Positions 9,469 to 17,154 are shown, numbered from the stretch's first letter. The stretch: DNA of 64,000 bases from DRGT01 sp035685445 (GCA_035685445.1 DASSAK010000074.1:1-64000); one strand, 5' to 3'. Made by a program: numbers and translations. Notes: generated by a model from the sequence alone, not told the origin.

Positions 9469-9621
9469 ATGATGACAGAACCTCCAAAACCTACAGGAGG
9501 AGATGAAATATGTCCTATTTGTAACAAGCCCAAATCAAGACATACCCCTGAAGAAATTCTTGTTTGTTCTCGAAAGATTAGAGAGTATCAGGACGCCAAA
9601 GAAGAAAAAAGCAAGAAATAA
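9469..9621 (+). CDS. Small CPxC zinc-binding protein, paralogue A (50 aa)
   Basis: Fifty residues, starting MMTEPPKP, with likely zinc ligands in EICPICNKPKSRHTPEE and LVCSRK (Cys-x2-Cys, His, Cys) and a Lys-rich tail. A second copy at 39119-39274 shares the motif E-I-C-P-x-C-x2-P-K-S-x-H-T-x-E-E-x3-C-S-x-K, which supports both as real genes. ATGATG gives two possible starts one codon apart. It precedes the PAC2 gene on the same strand. Function unknown. Confidence 0.7.
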   Translation: MMTEPPKPTGGDEICPICNKPKSRHTPEEILVCSRKIREYQDAKEEKSKK

Positions 9622-9665
9622 TTCACGATAAACTATTATTCATTGCATTCAAAATTAGATCAAGT

Positions 9666-10379
9666 TTGTATCCAAAAATTAGAATTAAAGAAATAAAATC
9701 AATTAACATAGATGGAGGATATCTTGTAGATGGTTTTCCATCAGTAGGTTTTACAGAAGCAATTGCTACAGAATCGTTAATCCATACTACTCAATTTGAG
9801 TTAGCAGGAATTCTTGATTCTGACGGATTTCCACCAGTTAGTTTAATCAAAGATGGTAAACCAAATTATCCAACTAGAATATTTGTGAATGAAGATTTGA
9901 AAGTGGCAGTTTTTTCATCATATCTTACAATTTCAGAACCAATGCATAGAACAGTTGCTCGCACTATGCTGAGTTGGGCAAGAAAACACAATATTTCGTT
10001 AATTATCAGTGGAGTAGCAATAAGTTCTCAAGAAAACAGTGAACAGATCCTTGCTGCAGCAAGCACGGATAATGCAAGAAAAAAGCTTACTGAGGCAGGA
10101 TTATCAGTTTTAACACATGGAACAATTCCTGGGATTCCTGGTCTTTTATTAAATGAAGGAATGTTGAGCAATCAAGACGTTGCAGTAATTTTGTTCAATT
10201 CTGCAGGAACCAGCCCAGACTTTAAGGCAAGCGCACAACTTTGTCTTGCAATGTCAAAACTCATACCAGGGGTTTCTTGTGATATTACAATGCTTCAAAG
10301 TGAAGCCGAAAAAGCAGAAAAAAATATCAAAGAGGCCGAAGAAGAAGCAAAAGATCTCAAAGGTTCAATGTACGGTTAG
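9666..10379 (+). CDS. PAC2 family protein (proteasome assembly chaperone-like), copy 1
   Basis: A 237-residue protein of the archaeal/bacterial PAC2 (DUF75) family. Features are GYLVDGFPSVGFTEAIATES, ASSYLTISEP-like strands, SLIISGVAIS and PGIPGLLLNEG. A charged helix/coiled coil sits at the C-terminus (about 205-237). Eukaryotic PAC2 helps 20S proteasome assembly; the role of archaeal members is unproven. The start is a TTG at 9666, since no ATG precedes the first conserved strand. A second PAC2 gene lies at 61370. Its 3' end overlaps the next convergent gene by four bases. Confidence 0.85.
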   Translation: MYPKIRIKEIKSINIDGGYLVDGFPSVGFTEAIATESLIHTTQFELAGILDSDGFPPVSLIKDGKPNYPTRIFVNEDLKVAVFSSYLTISEPMHRTVARTMLSWARKHNISLIISGVAISSQENSEQILAAASTDNARKKLTEAGLSVLTHGTIPGIPGLLLNEGMLSNQDVAVILFNSAGTSPDFKASAQLCLAMSKLIPGVSCDITMLQSEAEKAEKNIKEAEEEAKDLKGSMYG

Positions 10380-10615
10380 CCACAATCAATTATTTCAATT
10401 TTTGGTTCACATTCATCATTAAACAAATCTATTCGTTCAACAATAGTTTCACAAAACTCAGGTTCCAATGTTTGCTTAAATTTTTTAATATCGTTAATGA
10501 TTCCAATGTGTTTTGCTGAACAGGATGTGAAAATTGTTCCAAGCAACAATCCAATTGAAACTGCAATAATTATTATAACTATAGTTTTAGTCGACTTAGT
10601 TTTTAGTGATGTCAA
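10376..10615 (-). CDS. Small membrane-anchored protein, possible lipoprotein
   Basis: A 79-residue protein with a Lys-rich start, one hydrophobic segment (about 11-30) and then GTIFTSCSAK. The cysteine right after the hydrophobic run resembles a lipobox but lacks the preferred Leu at -3. The remaining ~45 residues carry three cysteines and would lie outside the membrane. Its start lies within the end of the Alba gene (20-base overlap), so it is translated from the same message. No family recognised. Confidence 0.6.
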   Translation of the reverse strand: MTSLKTKSTKTIVIIIIAVSIGLLLGTIFTSCSAKHIGIINDIKKFKQTLEPEFCETIVERIDLFNDECEPKIEIIDCG

Positions 10616-11090
10616 TTTCTATGGTAGAAACATTACGTTTTTTTCCATCTTGTGAGGTCAATGAATCAGAAGCGATTCTAACATCACTCACACTATAGCC
10701 AACAGTATCCATTCTTTTTACAATCATTTGTGAAACATCAACTGCTTGTGTTATTCGTTTCCCACGTGCTTTGATCGTAACAGTTGGTTGATTTGATAAT
10801 TGTGTCAGGGTAGCAGTAACATACGTCATAATTGGTTTTGTTCCAACAAATATAACATTTCGTTCTTTTGTTTCGGTTTCTTCGGACGAAGTTGTTTCAG
10901 TTTGTGATTCAGCCTCTTGTATTTCAGCATGTTGTTCTGGTTCTTGGGTTTCTTCAACGGTTTTTTCTGGTTCAGGTTCTGAAATTTGAGGAGATGATTC
11001 AGGTTCGTCTACTTGTGCAGATTCTTGTTTTGTTTTTTGAAATTCTGAAAATATTTCCTCAGCTTCAGTCGGCTTATTATTTTCGCTCAA
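10596..11090 (-). CDS. albA: Alba chromatin protein with acidic N-terminal extension
   Basis: The C-terminal domain (about 77-164) is a complete Alba fold: RNVIFVGTKPIMTYVTATLTQ, VTIKARGKRITQAVDV and VGYSVSDVRIASDSL. Alba dimers coat DNA and RNA in archaea. Unlike the usual ~90-residue protein, this one carries about 75 extra N-terminal residues that are almost entirely Glu, Gln, Pro, Ser and Thr with EPE/ESQ-type repeats, so a disordered acidic tail is fused to a nucleic-acid-binding domain. The start at 11090 is an ATG. A small lipoprotein-like gene overlaps its 3' end. Confidence 0.88.
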   Translation of the reverse strand: MSENNKPTEAEEIFSEFQKTKQESAQVDEPESSPQISEPEPEKTVEETQEPEQHAEIQEAESQTETTSSEETETKERNVIFVGTKPIMTYVTATLTQLSNQPTVTIKARGKRITQAVDVSQMIVKRMDTVGYSVSDVRIASDSLTSQDGKKRNVSTIEIDITKN

Positions 11091-11131
11091 ATCGTTATTC
11101 CTACAGAATCAGCTTGTTCATTCGGTTTTAT

Positions 11132-11380
11132 TTAATGTTTAAGATTTTCACGTTCTATATACTCTTCAAGAATTTTTTCCAAACCATCCTTGCCTGAATT
11201 TTGTTTAACTTTTTCAACTAGCTCTTTTTCTTCAATTTCATAACAATTCAAAATATCATGATCATCTTTGTAAATTAGCATGACTTTATCTTGAAAAAAA
11301 CAATGGTAAAGTTTCTCTTTTTCCATTAACTCGGGTTTTATTTTTATTCCATCATCGCTAACAGCAATTGGGGTTGTCAC
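11132..11380 (-). CDS. Hypothetical protein (82 aa)
   Basis: A soluble, acidic 82-residue protein with an N-terminal beta-rich part (LYHCFFQDKVMLIYKDD) and a C-terminal charged helix (LEKILEEYIEREN). It lies 41 bp upstream of Alba on the same strand and is divergent from DNA polymerase IV. I do not recognise a family; it is probably lineage-specific. Confidence 0.6.
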   Translation of the reverse strand: MTTPIAVSDDGIKIKPELMEKEKLYHCFFQDKVMLIYKDDHDILNCYEIEEKELVEKVKQNSGKDGLEKILEEYIERENLKH

Positions 11381-11454
11381 AAAAATATTGAAGCAATATT
11401 ATATTTAGATGAACCCCTCCCGATATCATAATATTCTTTTTTTTATATTGAATA

Positions 11455-12549
11455 GTGATGAATCGAATAATTTTTCATATTGATTTTGATTATTTTTATG
11501 CCCAATGTGAAGAAATTCGTTCTCCAGAATTAAAAACAAAACCTGTTGCAGTATGTGTTTATTCAGATAGGGGTGGAGATAGTGGAGCAATTGCTACTGC
11601 AAACTACATGGCAAGAAAGTATGGAGTAAAATCAGGAATGCCAATACGTTTTGCAAAAAAAAGACTAGAAGACAGATCAGATACTGTTTTTCTTCCAACA
11701 GATTTTGAATATTATTCAAACATGTCAGAAAAAGCTATGAAAATCATTGAAGGGTATGCAGATATTTTTGAGTATGTTGGCAAAGACGAAGCGTATCTTG
11801 ATGTTTCAGAAAAAACTGAAGAAAGTTTTGAAAAGGCAGCTCATATGGCACAACAAATCAAAAACATAATTCACAAAAAAATAAAAATGACATGTTCTAT
11901 TGGCGTTTCACCAAATAAACTAGTGTCAAAAATCGCATCAGACTTTAAAAAACCCGATGGATTAACTGTAGTACCACCAGAAAAAGTTGAAGCCTTTTTA
12001 GATCCATTAAAAATTAGAGATATTCCAGGAATTGGGAAAAAGACTGAAGCAAAATTTTCTGAAATGAAGCTTGAAACTATATCTGATTTGAAAAAACTAG
12101 ATATTTTTTCATTAAATCAACAATTTGGAAGAAAGGGAGGAGCCTATATCTACAATGCTGCAAGAGGAATTGATGATGAACCAGTAACTCCACGCTCTCC
12201 AAATATTCAATATTCAAAGATTGTTACTTTGAAAAAAGATTCTAAAGACTTTGACTTTCTCTCAGAAAATCTTAATGTATTAGCAAAAGAAGTTCATGAA
12301 ATTATTAAAAACAAAAATTTAATGTTCAAATCTGTTGGCATTCAGTTTGTTCAATCTGACTTGACAAATAAAACAAAATCAAAGATGTTACGAAATCCAA
12401 CATCAAGCCTTGACGAACTTTTGAAAACATCAATGCAATTATTGAAGGAAGCTTTAGAGGATCAAACAATGGATGTGAGGAGATTAGGTGTTAAAGTATC
12501 TGAATTATCAGAAATGAAAGGGCAAAGTAGTATTGATAGTTATTTTTGA
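11455..12549 (+). CDS. dinB: DNA polymerase IV (Y-family translesion polymerase)
   Basis: Copies past DNA lesions. The palm has the metal-binding HIDFDYFYAQCEE at the N-terminus and the catalytic acidic pair in GKDEAYLDVS; the thumb helix-hairpin-helix reads IPGIGKKTEAKF; a little-finger domain follows. The last eight residues, QSSIDSYF, are a canonical PCNA-interacting motif, so recruitment by the sliding clamp is expected. Length (363-364 aa) is normal for Dpo4/Dbh. The frame opens at GTG 11455, with ATG 11458 as the more likely start directly behind it. Confidence 0.95.
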   Translation: MMNRIIFHIDFDYFYAQCEEIRSPELKTKPVAVCVYSDRGGDSGAIATANYMARKYGVKSGMPIRFAKKRLEDRSDTVFLPTDFEYYSNMSEKAMKIIEGYADIFEYVGKDEAYLDVSEKTEESFEKAAHMAQQIKNIIHKKIKMTCSIGVSPNKLVSKIASDFKKPDGLTVVPPEKVEAFLDPLKIRDIPGIGKKTEAKFSEMKLETISDLKKLDIFSLNQQFGRKGGAYIYNAARGIDDEPVTPRSPNIQYSKIVTLKKDSKDFDFLSENLNVLAKEVHEIIKNKNLMFKSVGIQFVQSDLTNKTKSKMLRNPTSSLDELLKTSMQLLKEALEDQTMDVRRLGVKVSELSEMKGQSSIDSYF

Positions 12550-12578
12550 ATTATATATGAACATGCTAGTGTAAAAAC

Positions 12579-12782
12579 ATGATTAGAAACCTGAGCAATA
12601 ATACAAAAATAATAATTATTTTATCAGTTTCCGCTATCCTAATAGTATTTTCAACAAACATTCTGCCTGACTTAATTAACGATGCATCGACAAATACATC
12701 TGAAGAATATCACTACGAAACGACTTTCCCAGTTGGTCGCCCTTCTGAATTAAAATCAAATGAAGGGACCCCTATACCGTAA
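12579..12782 (+). CDS. Small single-pass membrane protein
   Basis: A 67-residue protein with one transmembrane segment (about 10-28, KIIIILSVSAILIVFS) and a polar tail rich in Thr/Glu/Pro that would face outside. It starts 29 bp downstream of dinB on the same strand, possibly in the same transcript. No recognisable family. Confidence 0.55.
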   Translation: MIRNLSNNTKIIIILSVSAILIVFSTNILPDLINDASTNTSEEYHYETTFPVGRPSELKSNEGTPIP

Positions 12783-12795
12783 ATTAAATTGTACT

Positions 12796-14130
12796 TCATA
12801 CTGTAATAATCTGGTTTTCGACTAGAAATTCAATACCATTTATAAAATCTTGATCAGTTACTTTTCCTTCAGCCCACCAACCTGCGGTATCCTTAACCCA
12901 GTTAGGAACAAAAGGCAACATTGACTGTTGTGAATTATTTTGTGCCGAAACCTGAATTATACCTTGATTTATCAAAAATTGAATTCCTGAAAGAAAGTCT
13001 TCTTCTCCAATCAAACCTTTTGACCACCATTCTGCATTGTTTTGAATCCAACTTGGAATGATGGGGCTTGCAGGTTTGTTTGGCAACGTTTGAATCACAT
13101 CTAGTTGAGTGCCTACAATTTCAATTGATTTTGTTTTGTAGCTGAATGGAATTGTCAAAGTTCTTTCATTTGGTCCAATTTTTTCTACATATTCTGTTTT
13201 TCTATCATCTGAATAAACCTCAAAATCATCCTCAATGCTATAAATTGTCTTTGCATCAATCAAGTTTCTTGGTAAAACTACGGATAGATGACCTCCGCTC
13301 TTTGTTTTTAATGAAAAACGCAGAGAATTTGATTCCTCGTTTGGCATCACAAGCGAAACTGAGCCAGAAGTAATCGAATACGCTAGTTTGTGTTCACTGC
13401 CAAAAACCTTGACTGATTTTGTTATTTCTTCTGGATGATGAGTAGTACTAAAAGAAAACGTGGTTTCTGCCTCATTTGATTGTGAGGATACCTTAACTAG
13501 ATAATTTCCAGATAACTTCCATGATGAACTATCAGCTGTTAGTTCTGTCAGAAATCGTTGTTCATAGCTTAGAAGAATTGACTGTATCTGAATGACTTTT
13601 CCTACAGGATCAACGATTGATAAAACAATTGTAGACCCAGGAGATGCGTTAGCAACCTTACCGGAAATAATTATTTTTTCTCCAAAGGAATAACTATTTT
13701 TATCAGATTCAACGGTTATAGGAGAAACAAGAACCAGACGAGGTTCAATTTTTGCAGAATTTGAATATGATTTGTAAACTACGTGGACAAAATCATTCTC
13801 ATTCACAAATACAGAATTCTTTTCATCTATATTTGATGAGAATTTAATTTGGCCTGAAAATACACCGGAATTTATTTCAGTTTCAAGTAAATCAATAGTG
13901 ATTCCTTTTGAAAAAGAATCAGATGTAACTGTAACATAAATTGAGTTTTTAATTTGCATGTTGATGTTTTTTTCATCATCCTGGACTGTGATTCTTCCAT
14001 ACTCATCAATTTTGTATCCTGACTTATCCCAAAGTGGCAAATATTGTACAGCATGGGTATTTTCTATCGATGAAAAAATTATCATTATAGAAAAAATTCC
14101 AATGAGGAAAAATGAGTTTGCATAATACAC
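12796..14130 (-). CDS. Secreted protein with beta-sandwich domains and two C-terminal WW-type repeats
   Basis: A 444-residue exported protein with an N-terminal signal peptide (FFLIGIFSIMIIFSS, ending near THA). A domain beginning SDKNSYSFGEKIIISGKV resembles repeats in two other large exported proteins of this window. The C-terminus has two copies of a ~45-residue repeat: PSWIQNNAEWWSKGLI...FLSGIQFLINQGII and PNWVKDTAGWWAEGKV...FINGIEFLVENQII. Such repeats are common in exported proteins of ammonia-oxidising thaumarchaea and have no settled function. The first codon is GTG. Confidence 0.8.
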   Translation of the reverse strand: MYYANSFFLIGIFSIMIIFSSIENTHAVQYLPLWDKSGYKIDEYGRITVQDDEKNINMQIKNSIYVTVTSDSFSKGITIDLLETEINSGVFSGQIKFSSNIDEKNSVFVNENDFVHVVYKSYSNSAKIEPRLVLVSPITVESDKNSYSFGEKIIISGKVANASPGSTIVLSIVDPVGKVIQIQSILLSYEQRFLTELTADSSSWKLSGNYLVKVSSQSNEAETTFSFSTTHHPEEITKSVKVFGSEHKLAYSITSGSVSLVMPNEESNSLRFSLKTKSGGHLSVVLPRNLIDAKTIYSIEDDFEVYSDDRKTEYVEKIGPNERTLTIPFSYKTKSIEIVGTQLDVIQTLPNKPASPIIPSWIQNNAEWWSKGLIGEEDFLSGIQFLINQGIIQVSAQNNSQQSMLPFVPNWVKDTAGWWAEGKVTDQDFINGIEFLVENQIITV

Positions 14131-14181
14131 TATACAAGTTAATAAGAAAAATCAGTTAACCGTTTGCTTGTTCAGTTTAAC

Positions 14182-14198
14182 GAACTGTTAATCAGTTC
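14182..14198. promoter_or_regulatory. Inverted repeat GAACTG-N5-CAGTTC upstream of the secreted-protein gene
   Basis: A perfect 6-bp inverted repeat with a five-base spacer, about 50-70 bp before the start of the 12796-14130 gene. Related TCAGTT/GTTTAAC units repeat at about 14150-14180. No T-tract follows on the minus strand, so it looks more like a regulator-binding site than a terminator of the archaeosortase-like gene upstream. Function is inference. Confidence 0.3.
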
Positions 14199-14278
14199 AT
14201 ACTTTTTGATCATCTTTAAGTAAAGTTATACGTATCAAATTATGGGCACGGTGTTGTATGAATTTCAGCAGGTCTTCA

Positions 14279-15226
14279 CTAATGTTGTTGCTTGGCTTTA
14301 GCCTCTTGTTTTTTTAAACGACGAGTTTCAATAGTCATTACAACCAGTAAGAAAATAAAGAGCCATGGAAGAAACATTATTTCTCCGGCAACAGAATGAA
14401 ATTCTTCCCATTTTTCAGCGTTTGTTGTAACTTTTAATGCGTAAAATGATAATGCAAAAATTCGAATTACATTCACTCCTACTGTTCCCAATATTCCTAA
14501 TCCAAAGTAAATTGCTTTTCTGTTTCGTGCAATATTCATTTTTAGTAAAAATGCACCCATTACTAAAGAGTAAATGATTATACTGTGAACTCCTGCAGAT
14601 GGCCAAAACACTTGAAGCGCAAATGGACCATGATCCCCTCTAAGATACATTAGATTATCTCGCGCAGTTGCAATTCCAAGATCAAATAGATTTACCAGAA
14701 AAACATTTAGCTGAACAAGATAAGGCACAATGTATTGTAATGGCCCAAGAGAATCATATGGGAAAAATGCATCAAGTGATAATATTATTGCAGAACCGCC
14801 AAGAAATATTGGTCCAGCAGGGGCAATTCTAATCCATCGTTTTCCAAAATAAATTGAGAGTACTGCAACGACAAATACGAACATTACAATAAAGTCCCAC
14901 ATCCAGGTCCAAGAGTAAATTAATTGAACATCATAGATTTCAGCACTATCATTGATGTATTTTCTTAATCCGAACTCTAGTGCAACAAGATAAGAAATTA
15001 TAATACCAGCTAAAGGAATAGCAGAAAGGATTTTCTTTTTTGAAATTCCTAACTTTAATCCTACTAGTTCTGCCACAACAAACGCTAAAGCAAACAAAAA
15101 TCCTCCTCTACCCTGATTCCAGCTTAGGCTAAACGAGTCTGGAAACGCCACTAGTGCAAACAGAATTGGGCTGGAGATTAATCCAATTGCAATATACAGA
15201 TTTTTGTTTTGCAATGAAATATCCAA
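14279..15226 (-). CDS. Archaeosortase/exosortase-family membrane protein with Ser at the catalytic Cys position
   Basis: A 315-residue protein with about eight membrane segments. The second half carries the exosortase/archaeosortase signature: WPSAGVHSIIIYSL (S210 where the nucleophilic Cys usually sits), then VNVIRI (R255), then FHSVAGEIMFLPW (H277). Family members cut and transfer proteins bearing a C-terminal sorting signal at the cell surface using a Cys-Arg-His triad. Here the triad reads Ser-Arg-His, which I think is typical of a thaumarchaeal branch. No protein in the window shows an obvious C-terminal PGF-type signal, so substrates are unknown. Confidence 0.75.
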   Translation of the reverse strand: MDISLQNKNLYIAIGLISSPILFALVAFPDSFSLSWNQGRGGFLFALAFVVAELVGLKLGISKKKILSAIPLAGIIISYLVALEFGLRKYINDSAEIYDVQLIYSWTWMWDFIVMFVFVVAVLSIYFGKRWIRIAPAGPIFLGGSAIILSLDAFFPYDSLGPLQYIVPYLVQLNVFLVNLFDLGIATARDNLMYLRGDHGPFALQVFWPSAGVHSIIIYSLVMGAFLLKMNIARNRKAIYFGLGILGTVGVNVIRIFALSFYALKVTTNAEKWEEFHSVAGEIMFLPWLFIFLLVVMTIETRRLKKQEAKAKQQH

Positions 15227-15306
15227 TAAAAATGGCTCATAAAAGGTTAGAGTACGACGTATTTTCCTCTGTAAAAGATATTACTTTGTAAAATCAAATT
15301 AGATAA

Positions 15307-16164
15307 TTGACTGAGTCAAAACCTGATGATACTATAGCTTGGTGTGGAGCTTGCCAAATAGAGATAAAAGGATATTCAAAGTGGATGGTACACCTTGAAT
15401 CGAATTTACACCAATCAAATGTGGAACAACTAAGCAAATCACGACTTGTCAAAATAGATCACTTTGAGAAAAAATCTAAAAGGGGAACAAAAATTGCAGT
15501 TAGTGTACTTGCAATAATTACAGTAGCATTTGTATTTTCACCAAATTTAATTCAATTTGTAGAAGAGCAAATTGGCTTTGAAATTATAATTCCAAATACT
15601 GAAAACTTGACAGATATTTCTGATGAGATAATAATTGATGAAACTAGAGTTGTTGAACGGAAAACAAAGGTAGGAACAAATTTAGAATTCAACCCGGATG
15701 TTATTGAATTTCTTGTTCACAAATTTACAAATGAGCAACGTGTGATAAATGGATTAGATCCTATAAAGTTTGATTTTGAAATTTCAGATATTGCACGTAT
15801 GCACAGTATTGACATGTCAGACAAAAACTATTTTGCGCATGAAAATCTCGATGGTAAGGATGCATCAGACAGAGCACGAGATGTTGGATATCGATGTTTC
15901 AAATGGATTAATAATTCATATTATGTTGGGTTGTCTGAAAATATTTTCAGAGGAAATCTTTACAAATCAATAAAGATGTTGGGAGGAATTCCAGTCTCTT
16001 ATGAATGGTTAAGTAATGAAGAGATTGCATACATGGCTGTTGATGGTTGGATGAATTCGGAAGGTCATCGTAAAAATATTCTAAACTCACATTTTGATAG
16101 AGAGGGAATTGGGGTTCATATTGATTCTGAAGACAGGGTTTATGTGACACAGAATTTTTGTTAG
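15307..16164 (+). CDS. C2H2 zinc finger - transmembrane - CAP/SCP domain protein
   Basis: A 285-residue protein of unusual design. Residues 11-36 form a C2H2 finger (C13, C16, H29, H35: WCGACQIEI...MVHLESNLH). A basic stretch and one transmembrane helix (about 62-80) follow. From about 130 comes a CAP/SCP (PR-1-like) domain: FTNEQRVINGLDPIKFD, RMHSIDMSDKNYFAHE, GWMNSEGHRKNIL and VYVTQNFC. The finger should be cytoplasmic and the CAP domain outside. CAP domains are extracellular and often bind lipids or metals. The start is a TTG at 15307. Its 3' end overlaps the next gene by four bases. Confidence 0.82.
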   Translation: MTESKPDDTIAWCGACQIEIKGYSKWMVHLESNLHQSNVEQLSKSRLVKIDHFEKKSKRGTKIAVSVLAIITVAFVFSPNLIQFVEEQIGFEIIIPNTENLTDISDEIIIDETRVVERKTKVGTNLEFNPDVIEFLVHKFTNEQRVINGLDPIKFDFEISDIARMHSIDMSDKNYFAHENLDGKDASDRARDVGYRCFKWINNSYYVGLSENIFRGNLYKSIKMLGGIPVSYEWLSNEEIAYMAVDGWMNSEGHRKNILNSHFDREGIGVHIDSEDRVYVTQNFC

Positions 16165-16394
16165 AACTCTTCTAAACCTTTTAAGACTTTTTGGCAGTCC
16201 TGGTAAGTTTTAACTGCTACATGGATATTGTATAGTTCTTCATGACTAAGATTTTGTTTCATAATATCTTCTTTAGAAATTCCAAATTCATGTAATGTAT
16301 TCCAAATGCTTTCTGATTCAATTTCTTGATCTTGAACATCAGTTAACTGATACTCTTGTTTTGGCGCATCTCTAATACTTCGTATCTTATCCAT
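16161..16394 (-). CDS. Hypothetical protein (77 aa)
   Basis: A soluble, acidic 77-residue protein (MDKIRSIRDAPKQEYQL...) with predicted helices and no membrane segment. The C-terminal half, ISKEDIMKQNLSHEELYN, is strongly helical. It is the last gene of a minus-strand run after the nuclease gene and overlaps the CAP gene tail-to-tail. Not recognised. Confidence 0.6.
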   Translation of the reverse strand: MDKIRSIRDAPKQEYQLTDVQDQEIESESIWNTLHEFGISKEDIMKQNLSHEELYNIHVAVKTYQDCQKVLKGLEEF

Positions 16395-16417
16395 ATACTA
16401 TCCCTATACCCTATTTC

Positions 16418-16534
16418 TTATTTAACTTCGGGAAATTTAACTATTTTCACCATTCCAATCTGGCAAATTGAGCAATCTACGTTGCAGCGCAATACATTGT
16501 AGTTACATTTCCAAATTTGAAAATTAACAACCAA
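16418..16534 (-). CDS. Possible 38-aa cysteine-rich micro-protein
   Basis: An open frame starting with TTG inside the last codons of the nuclease gene (11-base overlap) and ending 24 bp before the 77-aa gene. It holds four cysteines in WKCNYNVLRCNVDCSICQIG and a basic/hydrophobic tail, MVKIVKFPEVK. The Cys-x6-Cys-x3-Cys-x2-Cys pattern looks like a mini zinc site, and it fits the gap between two genes exactly. A non-ATG start and short length keep confidence low. Confidence 0.35.
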   Translation of the reverse strand: MVVNFQIWKCNYNVLRCNVDCSICQIGMVKIVKFPEVK

Positions 16535-16970
16535 ATTTTGTTGCCCAAGACTCGGATGCAAATTCACTAGTGTTACAAAACCTTGTTAAAATTTTTGCAT
16601 GACCATTTTCCAATAATTCCTCGCTTAGATTTTTATCAGAACAAATAACATTTGCTAAAACTCGATTATATTTGTCATGAGGTTGTAAATCATCCTGATC
16701 AATTAGTACACTAGAGCCTTTTGGACAAAGATTTGCAGTGAAATTTGTTGCCTCAAAGTATCCTGGCATATCACGTTCAGGGGTATCGGCTAAGGCCAAT
16801 CTAATTTTACATCCTTCAACTTGAATTGTATCACCATCGAAAATGAATTCTACTGTTCCTCTATAGTATAATGAAGTGTCTCTGCAATCAACTCGAGGAA
16901 TAAATGCAGCTACTGCAATAATTAAAATAATTACTCCTCCTGCTATAGCATATCCAATTAATGCACCCAT
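16524..16970 (-). CDS. Membrane-anchored staphylococcal nuclease-like (SNase) protein
   Basis: A 148-residue protein with an N-terminal hydrophobic anchor (about 4-24) followed by an SNase domain. Visible catalytic elements are FDGDT (Ca2+ site), R57 and E65 in KIRLALADTPE, and R103 in YNRVLANV. Thermonuclease-family enzymes cut DNA and RNA without strong sequence preference. With the anchor, this one is probably active at the outer face of the membrane, for instance in nucleic-acid scavenging. The extra cysteines (C29, C54, C82, C110) may form disulfides. Confidence 0.85.
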   Translation of the reverse strand: MGALIGYAIAGGVIILIIAVAAFIPRVDCRDTSLYYRGTVEFIFDGDTIQVEGCKIRLALADTPERDMPGYFEATNFTANLCPKGSSVLIDQDDLQPHDKYNRVLANVICSDKNLSEELLENGHAKILTRFCNTSEFASESWATKFGC

Positions 16971-17063
16971 ACAATATCATGTTTTTAGTTATTGAAAAAC
17001 TAGCTAAATTGTTTTGAGTCTAGCTTACTAGTGAATATCAATCATTTTTTCGTAATAGGTTCC

Positions 17064-17144
17064 GTGATCAATCTCCTGTGATCACAGATTTAGGGCATTG
17101 GTGGATATTCGCACCACGGGTAAAGATTTTTTCTTTGCTCGTGG
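17064..17144. other. Palindrome, direct repeat and hairpin in the 184-bp gap between nre and the nuclease gene
   Basis: Three symmetrical elements lie in this non-coding stretch. GTGATCA occurs at 17064-17070 and again at 17078-17084, the second inside the perfect 12-bp palindrome CTGTGATCACAG (17076-17087). A hairpin follows, with stems CCACG/CGTGG and AAAGA/TCTTT and a T5 loop (17114-17144), ten bases beyond the nre stop. The hairpin may end nre transcription on the minus strand. The palindromic part could be an operator for the nuclease gene or part of a small RNA. Confidence 0.35.
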
Positions 17145-17154
17145 GATTTATTTT

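Noticed and set aside
10397..10615. Definite lipoprotein assignment for the 79-aa protein
   Set aside because: The Cys after the hydrophobic helix lacks a proper lipobox (Phe-Thr-Ser-Cys), so only a possible lipoprotein is claimed.
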